Shown here: positions 6,754 to 12,804 of the stretch, piece after piece
Numbering within the stretch: position 1 is the stretch's first letter
Layout of the letters: each line of letters begins with the position of its first letter
DNA from: CAYLZO01 sp964387775
GTDB lineage: Bacteria > Chloroflexota > Anaerolineae > JAAYZQ01
Direction of reading: 5' to 3'
DNA: 12,804 bases
Assembly (NCBI GenBank): GCA_964387775.1
Contig: CAYLZO010000155.1
Coordinates: 1 to 12,804, forward strand
Notes under the pieces: model-generated
Database searches by the model: none
What the model saw: the letters and a program-made list of their open reading frames with translations, nothing else
Told to the model about the DNA's origin: nothing
Translations under genes and position numbers: made by a program

Positions 6754-6761
6754 CAGCAAGT

Positions 6762-8042
6762 CTACCACAACGTCCGCAGCACGCCCAACCCCACCGGCAG
6801 CAGCACCACCAGGCAGGCCAGCCCCCAGATGGCCAGCGCCCGCTCGGTGGGCAGGGCCGCCAGCGGCGCTTCTTCGGCCTCCGGCGCCAGCCGCCGGGCC
6901 CCTGGCCTGCTACCAGCCAGGACAGGCAGCGCCCGCAATGCCACCAGCAAGCCGGCCCCCTCGGCGGCCAGGAGCGCCACCAGCACCACGCCGCTCGTCC
7001 GGCCCAGCAGGTCCATCTCCCAGCCCTGGAACCACGTGTAGCCCAGCACCACCGTCACGACGGCTGTCCCGTTCCACAGGGCGTGGGCGCCCACGGCCAG
7101 GCCGTAAGAGCGCGCCCAGCCCGCAGCAGCGGAGGGCTCGCCGCGCAGAACCCGCCACCAGGCGACGGCCATCAATCCCGCGCCGAAGGGATGGAGCGCC
7201 GCGCCCATCGCCCGCGCGGCCAGCACCCCGCCCCATCCTTCGGCTCCGCTCAGGACAAGAGCCGAGCCGGAGAACGCCGCGTAGAGCAGGTTTTCCACGA
7301 TGGCGAACCCGGCCCCGGCCAGCATCCCCAGCAGCAGCGCGTCGCGGGCCGAGTCCACGCGCCGCAGCAGCGGCAGCAGCGCCAGCGGCTTGACCAGCTC
7401 CTCGACCAGCGGGGCGATGCCTGCGATCTCGACCAGGGCCACCAGGAACCAGGGCGACAGCAGCTCCTCGGTCAGCGTGCCGAAGTGCAGCGCCTCCAGC
7501 AGGTCCTCGGCCAGGGGCAGCAGCGCGTCGGCCAGGCCAAAGACCAGAAAGAGTACGGCGATGGGCAGCAGCGTATTGAGCGCGTAGGCCAGGCTCGTCC
7601 CCGCCGTGGCCCCCAGGCCCAGCGACGTCCAGCCCCGCCGGGCGTTGACCTCCCCGGGCTGTCCACTCAGCGCCCAGCCGACGGCCGCCAGCGGCGCCAG
7701 ACCCGCCGTCCCCACCACAAAGACGGGCACCAGGAACGCCCGTGAGACGTCGGCCTGCCACAGCCCCAGCCCCGCCGCCAGCGCCAGCCCGAACCCGCCG
7801 CCCAGCGCCCAGGTCGGCGGCAGGCGAAAGGCCCAGGCCCGCGCCCGCATCATGGAGCGCAGCGCAAAGAGGGCGACCAGCCCCCCGCCCCCCAGCCCGG
7901 CGACCAGCGGCACCAGCGCTCCCAGGCTGACACGCCACTCGCCGTCGACCGCCCCGAGCAGAAAAGCCAGCCCCGCCAGCCCCCCGACCCCCAACCAAAG
8001 GAACCCCCACACAAAGACGAGCGATTTCTGTTGCCTACCCAT
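6762..8042 (-). CDS. prsW: PrsW-family intramembrane metalloprotease
   Basis: This 426-residue polytopic protein has the PrsW signature: EELVK (214-218), FAIVENLLY (246-254), His284 in ALHPFGAG and His320/Asn324 in HALWNG. In Bacillus, PrsW makes a first cut in an anti-sigma factor under envelope stress; the substrate here is unknown. About ten membrane helices are visible, with roughly 200 residues of extra helices before the protease core and two more after it (about 340-362 and 408-424). Residues 261-271 (ALVLSGAEGWG) come from a dispersed repeat at 7236-7260, inserted between two motif-bearing helices. The ATG at 8042 has GGGGAG (8055-8050) 7 nt upstream, itself part of an 8-bp repeat array. 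It lies 39 bp after the giant membrane gene and is probably in its operon. Confidence 0.88.
   Translation of the reverse strand: MGRQQKSLVFVWGFLWLGVGGLAGLAFLLGAVDGEWRVSLGALVPLVAGLGGGGLVALFALRSMMRARAWAFRLPPTWALGGGFGLALAAGLGLWQADVSRAFLVPVFVVGTAGLAPLAAVGWALSGQPGEVNARRGWTSLGLGATAGTSLAYALNTLLPIAVLFLVFGLADALLPLAEDLLEALHFGTLTEELLSPWFLVALVEIAGIAPLVEELVKPLALLPLLRRVDSARDALLLGMLAGAGFAIVENLLYAAFSGSALVLSGAEGWGGVLAARAMGAALHPFGAGLMAVAWWRVLRGEPSAAAGWARSYGLAVGAHALWNGTAVVTVVLGYTWFQGWEMDLLGRTSGVVLVALLAAEGAGLLVALRALPVLAGSRPGARRLAPEAEEAPLAALPTERALAIWGLACLVVLLPVGLGVLRTLW
7236..7260. repeat. Dispersed repeat (CTTCGG..GCTCAGGACAAG type) inside prsW
   Basis: The 25 bases read on the + strand as CCTTCGGCTCCGCTCAGGAC with short flanks, the best-preserved copy of this family in the window. 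They are in frame in prsW and encode part of ALVLSGAEGWG. Related copies lie at 8864-8885, 9502-9536, 10605-10627 and 12038-12063. Confidence 0.7.
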
Positions 8043-8043
8043 C

Positions 8044-8083
8044 TTCCCGCTCCCCGATTTCCTGATTCCCTGCTTCCCCGCTC
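8044..8083. repeat. Array of five 8-bp units between the giant gene and prsW
   Basis: The 40 bases divide cleanly into five octamers: TTCCCGCT, CCCCGATT, TCCTGATT, CCCTGCTT and CCCCGCTC. They fill the whole spacer between the stop of the giant gene (8082-8084) and the prsW ATG. On the - strand the array provides the GGGGAG ribosome binding site of prsW. The same family recurs at 9204-9241 and 11664-11697. Confidence 0.65.
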
Positions 8084-11000
8084 ACTCCCACCCCTCCAGC
8101 CGCTCCCGCACCTCGACCGACAACTCGCGGATCCTGTTCAGATTGCGCTCCACCAGGATGGCGACGCCCACCAGCAGCGCGCCGACCAGGCCGAACACGA
8201 TCCAGCGGTTGGCCGACAGCAGCGGCTCGATGGCCTGCGTCACCGCGTCGAGCACCACCGCCGCCGCGCCGACGTAGAGGAAGCGCTTCAGCCGCCGGGC
8301 GCTGCCCCACCATACCAGCAGCAGCGCCTCGGCGCCCAGCAACAGGGCGTAGGGCCAGCCGCCGTCCATCCTCCCTACGGTCGCGGGCAGCGACTGCCAC
8401 CAGGCCGACCCCAGCCAGACCAGCATCCCGGCCCGGTCGATCCAGCGCGCCAGCGCCTTGCGCCGACCCCGCCCAGATGGCGCAGCCGGGGCGGGGCGCC
8501 GCCCCTCGCTCCAGCCGATGCCCAGCAGGTAGGCGCCGGCGGGCACGGCGTACCACTGGAACTGGGGCATGTCCACGAAAAAGCGCCACCACAGCCCCCA
8601 GGCGGCCAGCAGCAGCGCCACCGCCCCGTAGGCCAGGACGACCCGGCGGCGGACCACGGCCGTTGCCAGGTAGAGCAGCCCGCTCAGGGCCAGGACCCAC
8701 ATTGCCATCCGCAGCTCGGCGGCGTAGGCGGTGGCCGTCGCCGCCCGGCCCAGCAGCGTGCGGACCAGCAACTCGGCCACCTCCAGCCCGCCGGCAGCCG
8801 CCGCCAGCAGCAGGGCCAACGCCGACAACGTCAACGCCGACCCCTCCAGCGGCTTGAGCCAGACTTGTACTGAGCGGGGCGAACGTGCTTGCGCTCGACG
8901 AGCTTTACCCCAGGCAGAGCGGAGCCCGTAACCCACCAGCCCGTAGCCCAGCGCCAGCAGCGCCAGCCCCACCGGGTAGCCGGTCGGCGCGGCGCCGGCC
9001 CAGGCCAGCCCCTGGATCAAACCCATCAGGCCCAGCCCCGCCGCCGCAAAGGGCAGCAGCGGCTGCGCCCAGACCGTCGCCAGCAACGCCAGCAGCAGCC
9101 CGTGGACCACCGTCACCACCGCCCCCGGCTCCGCGCCGCACAGTGCCGCCACCTGCCCGCCCACCAAATCCGCCGCCAGCAGCAGATAAAACACCCGCGA
9201 CCACCCGATTCCCCAATTCCCCGATTCCCCGATTCCCGCTCCGAGAGGCGACCCCTCCCCCCGCACCCGCTCCACCGCCAACCCAATCCCCGCCGTCACC
9301 CCCGTCACCGGCAGGAAGGCCAGCGCCGCCCAGGCGGGATGCGCCAGCCAGCCCCAGACGTCGATGGCGGCCAGCGCCGCGCCCTGGGCCAGCGCCCCGG
9401 CCAGCAGCAGGAACGCCCGCGAGCGAAAGTGCCACGTGGCGTGCAGAAACGTCAGCGCCGCCAGCCCGAGGGCAATCGCCAGCCGCGCCGAGTCGGCCCA
9501 GGCTTGCCCTGACGCCCTCCGGGCGAGCCGAAGGGAGAGGCCCACGGCGACGAGCGCGCCGACGTAACCCCAGGCGTAGAACGGCCCGCCCCACCAATCC
9601 GGCAAGCCGGGTATCCCTGCCCGGTCCGGTCGGCCCATCCGCCAATCCAGCAGGTGGGCCAGCGCCAGCGCCGCCGCCACGGCGGGGAAAAGCGCCAGGC
9701 CATAGTCGGCCGGGCTCAGCTCCAGGTGGACGAGGCCCACGCCGTAGGGCACGGCCAGCAGCCCCGCCGTCGCCCAGAGCAAGAGCGGCTGCCGCAACCA
9801 GGCCGCCGCCAGGGCATAAACGCCCGCCGCCGCCAGATAGCCCCAGAAGGCGCCGGTGTCGTCCAGGCTCGATGGCAGCAGGCCCAGGGCCGTCACCAGG
9901 AAGGCCATCGCCAGGGGCGAGGTAGCGTAGGCGCGCAGGTCTGCGCGTCGCAGCGCCCACGAGAGCGCCAGATAGTCCACCCCCAGCCCGACGAGCCACC
10001 AGCCGCGGCGCGCCGGCGGGACCCACTCGCCCACGGCCAGGGCGACCAGTAGCGCCGCCGCGCCCAGCGCCGCTGCCGGGTAGCCCCACACCGGCCCTGC
10101 ACTGAGCTCGCCGAACGTGTCGCGGAAGAGCCGGGCCGACAGCACGCACAGCAGCCCGTCGAAAGTGAGCGCCAGCGCGAATAGCGGCTGGACGTGGGCC
10201 ACCAGCAGCGTGCCGACGATGGCCGTGCCGTAGGCGCCCAGGTAGAGGGGCAAGGCACTCGCCGCGCCGACGCGCCGCAGCCGGCGCCCCACCGCCAGCA
10301 GCGGCAGGACCAGGCCCAGCAGCAGCAGCCCGTAGGTCTCGAAGGGCGCCGCGGGCAGGAAGTGGTTCAGCAGGTAGACGGCCCACACCGGCAGCACGGC
10401 CGCCGCCGGATAGAGGAAGCGTGCCGCCCGCCAGCCCGTCAGCCCGCGCCGGTGGTCGGCCAGGGCCGAGGCGACGTAAAAGCCCAGCCCCAGCCCCCAG
10501 GTCAGCACCGAGGTGCCAACGTCGGCCACGCCCCAGAAGAGGGCGAAGGGCAGCAGCAGGTTCGCCAGGACGCGCAAGGGGAAACCAAAATCCTTGTAGG
10601 GCAACCCTCCGCGTTGCTCAGGATGATAATTGCCAATTTGCCCTACAGCGAGTTGCAGGCAGGCCAGCACGGCCCACGACAGGGCGTAGCGGGGCAAGGG
10701 CGGCGGCGCGTCCCACACGAACCAGCTCCACAGCGTCAGCAGCGTCCACGGGGCAAAAACGAGGGCCCCGGCCAGCCAGACGAAGAGACGGCGGCGAAAC
10801 ATCCACGCCGAAGTGGCGTAGAGGGCCGTCACCGCCAGCAGCCCGGCGATGGCCCACGCCTCGCGCGTCTGGCCGCCGCCCAGCAGCACCAGGTTGCGCA
10901 CCAGCGCCAGGCCGATGGCCCCCGCCGACACGGCCCACCCGGCCATCAGCAGCGCCCGGCGGTAGAGGGGCCAGGCGCGCCCGGCGGCGGGCCAGCGTCG

Positions 11001-12804
11001 GCGCAGCCAGGCGCCGGCCAACGCCCGCTCGGCCAGGACGTAGGCGGCGGCTAGCAGCGCCGCCTTGAAGGCCGACGAGCCGCGCCCCTGGCTGTAGGCC
11101 GTGGCCACCAGCCCCCCGGCTAACACGCCCAGCCAGGCGGCGGCGTGCGCCCATCGCTCCCGCCCGCGAAACCAGGCGTGCAGCCCGTAGGCGATACCCA
11201 GGACGAGCTGACCCCCGGCGGCCCATAGCCGGGCCGAATCGGGCCAGGCGCGGTCGAAGAGCAGGCGCTCGGCGGCCGGCGCCAGCCCCCACGCCAGGGC
11301 GACGAGGGCCACCAGGCGGGCCACGGCGTAGAGCGTCGCCATGAAATCGGGCGGCACGCTCCGTCGGCGCTCCAGCCAGGCGCCGGCCAGCAGGTAGGCG
11401 GCGGCCACCGCCCCGTAGGCCACGCTCTGCTGCACCCAGGGCACGGCCCCATAGTCGAGCAGGACGAACAACCCCAGCGGCAGCGCCAGCCCGCCGGGGA
11501 GGAGCCACAGGTCGGCGCGAAAGGCCCAGGCCGAGACGAAATAGAGGCCCGCCGCCAGCAGGATCGTCACGCCCAGCAGCGGCTGGTCCCAGGCGTAGAA
11601 CGCCAGCCCCGGCCCCGCCAGGCTACATCCACAGGCGACGACATACCAAGGAAATGACCAGTTCCCCGATTTCCCGATACCCGATTGCCCGATTCCAAAA
11701 CACCCCCAGGCCAGCAGCGCCAGCCCAACTCCCAGCCAGGCGTCCGGGGCGCGGAAGCGGGTGTAGACCATCGCGGCAAAGAAGGGCAGCGGCAGGGCGA
11801 CGGCCCAGTGCAGCGCCGCGTCGCGCAGTGGGCCGAGGCGGCTCAGCAGGGCCGTCAGCCCGGCGTGGGCGCCGCCTCGGTCCAGCCAGAGCAGCCACAG
11901 CCCCAGCCCGAGCCAATGGCCCAGGGCGTAGGTCAACAGCGGCTCGTGGCGGAAGATGAGTGGCGGCAAGAGGGCAAGAAAGGCCGTGACCAGGGCGGCG
12001 GCGAAGAGGCGCGACGCATACTCGGGCGCGCGGGGCTCGTCCTGAGCCGTGTCGAAGGGCAAGCGCAGCGCGACGAGCACGTGCAGCACGGCCAGCAGCG
12101 CCCAGCCCAGGCAGAGCTCGGCGGGCGCCAGGTGGCCGGCGGCCATGCCGAAGGTGATCGACGAAAAGGCCAGCAGGCTGGCCAGCGGCAGGGCGCGGGG
12201 CCGATCCCAGAGGCGTACGGCCAGGGCGGCTCCGCCGACCAGCAGCGCGTGGGTCACGGCCGCGGCCCAAAGATCGAAGGCGGCCCAGCCTGCGGCGACG
12301 GCCATCAGCGCCAGGCCCCAGCCGGTGGCCGTGCGACTGTGGGCGCGTGACACCCGGCCCTCGCCGGCGCGTCTGTGCCAGCGATGCCCGGCCCAGACGT
12401 AGATCGGCCCCAGGAGCGCGCCGACCGGCGCGTACCAGGGCGTCTCGACGGCCCACGGCTCGAAGGCCAGGCGCAGCAGCAGGGCGCTCGCCACGGGCAG
12501 GACGCTCGCGGCCGCCCGGCCCAGGAGCGGGCTGCGCTCGCGGCGGGCGGCATAGGCGAACAGGACCGCGCCCAGCGCCCACGACAGGGCCAGTGAGACG
12601 TCAAAGCCGAGGGCGCCTGCGCCGCCGACGAGCCACCAGCCGATGCCCAGGGGCAATACAACCGCCGTGGCAAGCAGGCTGGCAAAGCGTAAGGGGCGGG
12701 AGAGGACGGCCCAGGGGGAGGGTTGGGGTGAGGGAGCGTTGGCGGCTTGTGAGCCGTTGTCCCCCTCACCCCCAACCCCTCTCCCCCCAGGGGAGAGGGG
12801 AGAT
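8082..12804 (-). CDS. Giant polytopic membrane protein, SCO7613-like, 5' end off window
   Basis: This is an almost wholly hydrophobic protein of at least 1524 residues with several dozen predicted membrane helices and no visible enzymatic motif. Numbering is from TTG 12656. The C-terminal 90 residues (helix, SARRLKRFLYVGAAAVVLD, helix, then charged tail ERNLNRIRELSVEVRERLEGW) resemble the end of SCO7613-type bacterial membrane proteins. A helix-Arg-helix unit recurs, for example FVSAWAFR (373), LAGAWLER (423), ATSAWMFRRR (614), LALSWALRR (896), ALAAAWLRQ (948) and YLATAVVRRR (1329). TTG 12656 is the only possible start between there and the window edge, has no ribosome binding site and falls inside a hydrophobic helix; the frame stays open to 12804, so the true start is probably outside. 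Six repeat-derived loops are present (see the repeats). Function is unknown; transport or envelope roles are guesses. Confidence 0.85.
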   Translation of the reverse strand, partial: SPLSPGGRGVGGEGDNGSQAANAPSPQPSPWAVLSRPLRFASLLATAVVLPLGIGWWLVGGAGALGFDVSLALSWALGAVLFAYAARRERSPLLGRAAASVLPVASALLLRLAFEPWAVETPWYAPVGALLGPIYVWAGHRWHRRAGEGRVSRAHSRTATGWGLALMAVAAGWAAFDLWAAAVTHALLVGGAALAVRLWDRPRALPLASLLAFSSITFGMAAGHLAPAELCLGWALLAVLHVLVALRLPFDTAQDEPRAPEYASRLFAAALVTAFLALLPPLIFRHEPLLTYALGHWLGLGLWLLWLDRGGAHAGLTALLSRLGPLRDAALHWAVALPLPFFAAMVYTRFRAPDAWLGVGLALLAWGCFGIGQSGIGKSGNWSFPWYVVACGCSLAGPGLAFYAWDQPLLGVTILLAAGLYFVSAWAFRADLWLLPGGLALPLGLFVLLDYGAVPWVQQSVAYGAVAAAYLLAGAWLERRRSVPPDFMATLYAVARLVALVALAWGLAPAAERLLFDRAWPDSARLWAAGGQLVLGIAYGLHAWFRGRERWAHAAAWLGVLAGGLVATAYSQGRGSSAFKAALLAAAYVLAERALAGAWLRRRWPAAGRAWPLYRRALLMAGWAVSAGAIGLALVRNLVLLGGGQTREAWAIAGLLAVTALYATSAWMFRRRLFVWLAGALVFAPWTLLTLWSWFVWDAPPPLPRYALSWAVLACLQLAVGQIGNYHPEQRGGLPYKDFGFPLRVLANLLLPFALFWGVADVGTSVLTWGLGLGFYVASALADHRRGLTGWRAARFLYPAAAVLPVWAVYLLNHFLPAAPFETYGLLLLGLVLPLLAVGRRLRRVGAASALPLYLGAYGTAIVGTLLVAHVQPLFALALTFDGLLCVLSARLFRDTFGELSAGPVWGYPAAALGAAALLVALAVGEWVPPARRGWWLVGLGVDYLALSWALRRADLRAYATSPLAMAFLVTALGLLPSSLDDTGAFWGYLAAAGVYALAAAWLRQPLLLWATAGLLAVPYGVGLVHLELSPADYGLALFPAVAAALALAHLLDWRMGRPDRAGIPGLPDWWGGPFYAWGYVGALVAVGLSLRLARRASGQAWADSARLAIALGLAALTFLHATWHFRSRAFLLLAGALAQGAALAAIDVWGWLAHPAWAALAFLPVTGVTAGIGLAVERVRGEGSPLGAGIGESGNWGIGWSRVFYLLLAADLVGGQVAALCGAEPGAVVTVVHGLLLALLATVWAQPLLPFAAAGLGLMGLIQGLAWAGAAPTGYPVGLALLALGYGLVGYGLRSAWGKARRAQARSPRSVQVWLKPLEGSALTLSALALLLAAAAGGLEVAELLVRTLLGRAATATAYAAELRMAMWVLALSGLLYLATAVVRRRVVLAYGAVALLLAAWGLWWRFFVDMPQFQWYAVPAGAYLLGIGWSEGRRPAPAAPSGRGRRKALARWIDRAGMLVWLGSAWWQSLPATVGRMDGGWPYALLLGAEALLLVWWGSARRLKRFLYVGAAAVVLDAVTQAIEPLLSANRWIVFGLVGALLVGVAILVERNLNRIRELSVEVRERLEGWE
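8864..8885. repeat. Diverged copy of the dispersed repeat in the giant gene
   Basis: CTTGTACTGAGCGGGGCGAA (8864-8883) matches the reverse complement of the copy at 7236-7260 with two substitutions and one missing base. It lies in frame within a cytoplasmic-type basic loop of the giant protein (about residues 1251-1267, ARRAQARSPRSVQVW). Bases 8889-8902 add a short palindrome (GCTTGCGCTCGACGAGC region). Confidence 0.55.
9204..9241. repeat. Array of 8-bp units (CCGATTCC) in the giant gene
   Basis: Four units are consecutive: CCGATTCC (9205-9212), CCAATTCC (9213-9220), CCGATTCC (9221-9228) and CCGATTCC (9229-9236). They are read in frame as GAGIGESGNWGIGW (residues 1139-1152) in a loop after a basic segment. 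An 8-bp period does not preserve reading frame, so the total inserted length must have been selected to keep the frame open. Confidence 0.7.
9502..9536. repeat. Extended copy of the dispersed repeat in the giant gene
   Basis: GCTTGCCCTGA (9502-9512) and AGCCGAAGGG (9526-9535) flank a small hairpin, CGCCC (9513-9517), TCC, GGGCG (9521-9525). The flanks match both ends of the 7236-7260 family, with the hairpin in the middle. It is in frame and encodes LRLARRASGQAWAD (residues 1042-1055), a basic loop between helices. GCTTGCCCTGA also occurs at 647-657 in the pnp leader. Confidence 0.5.
10595..10647. repeat. Inverted-repeat element inserted in the giant gene
   Basis: A perfect 10-bp inverted repeat, TGTAGGGCAA (10595-10604) and TTGCCCTACA (10638-10647), bounds 33 bases containing CGTTGCTCAGGATGAT, a relative of the GCTCAGGAC family. 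The interior is AT-richer than its surroundings. It is translated in frame as VGQIGNYHPEQRGGLPYK (residues 671-688), a polar stretch with codons unlike the Ala/Leu-rich helices on each side. Confidence 0.7.
11664..11697. repeat. Array of 8-bp units (CCCGATT type) in the giant gene
   Basis: CCCGAT recurs at 11665, 11673, 11680 and 11688 (steps 8, 7, 8). The array is in frame and encodes GIGQSGIGKSGNW (residues 321-333), almost the same peptide as the array at 9204-9241 (GIGESGNWGIG). Confidence 0.7.
12038..12063. repeat. Dispersed repeat copy near the start of the giant gene
   Basis: On the - strand this reads CCCTTCGACACGGCTCAGGA with short flanks, closely matching the 7236-7260 copy. It encodes LPFDTAQDEP (residues 199-208), a polar loop between two membrane helices. 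Confidence 0.65.
12714..12800. repeat. Nested palindromic element at the right edge
   Basis: Bases 12714-12734 (GGAGGGTTGGGGTGAGGG core) are the reverse complement of 12763-12788 apart from a few single-base indels. Between them a 5-bp stem CGGCT/AGCCG (12743-12747 and 12752-12756) forms a central hairpin. The right arm continues into a perfect 11-bp hairpin, CCCCTCTCCCC (12776-12786) and GGGGAGAGGGG (12790-12800), loop CCA. Elements of this kind usually sit between genes, but the frame of the giant gene stays open right through it (SPLPSPGGRGVGGEG). Confidence 0.7.

Noticed and set aside
9204..9241. Octamer arrays considered as a CRISPR array
   Set aside because: Units are 8 bp with no spacers and no cas genes are nearby; it is a simple satellite.
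8885..9925. Long Pro/Arg/Ala-rich open frames on the + strand opposite the giant gene
   Set aside because: The composition is typical of a shadow frame of Ala/Leu-rich membrane helices, and no ribosome binding site or domain is visible.

Overview
The window looks like chromosomal DNA from a high-GC bacterium, most probably a Chloroflexota (Anaerolineae-like) lineage. That assignment is inference. It rests on overall protein character, an AI-2E-type permease joined to a HAD phosphatase, a giant SCO7613-like membrane protein, and short dispersed repeats of a kind I associate with such genomes (translations such as FDTAQD, LPSPGGRGVGGEG and AIRNT). No rRNA, tRNA, insertion sequence or CRISPR array was seen.

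Positions 1-5361 (+ strand) hold a conserved housekeeping block: rpsO (ribosomal protein S15), pnp (polynucleotide phosphorylase), lepB (type I signal peptidase) and a 584-residue AI-2E-family membrane protein with a complete HAD phosphatase domain at its C-terminus. rpsO has a clear extended -10 promoter and a hairpin in its leader. The rpsO-pnp gap (449-722) carries a second likely promoter and a large nested stem-loop just before the pnp ribosome binding site. This recalls the structured, PNPase-controlled pnp leader of E. coli. Strong hairpins also separate pnp from lepB and lepB from the permease gene.

Positions 5355-5433 are a near-perfect inverted repeat of 7-bp units. It sits exactly between two convergent transcription units.

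Positions 5433-12804 (- strand) are accessory. In transcription order they hold a giant polytopic membrane protein (at least 1524 residues, apparently running off the right edge), a PrsW-type intramembrane protease, an antitoxin/toxin pair of the TumE (DUF6516) type with an ATGA overlap, and a small membrane-anchored protein resembling LmeA-type lipid-binding proteins. The toxin-antitoxin pair has its own promoter, with consensus TTGACA and TATAAT 17 bp apart.

The most unusual signal is that the giant gene and prsW carry at least seven short repeat-derived segments of two families inside their reading frames. All are in frame, and in the giant protein all fall in predicted loops between membrane helices. 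A further array of the same 8-bp satellite forms the whole spacer between the two genes and appears to supply the prsW ribosome binding site. The housekeeping genes on the + strand show no such insertions.
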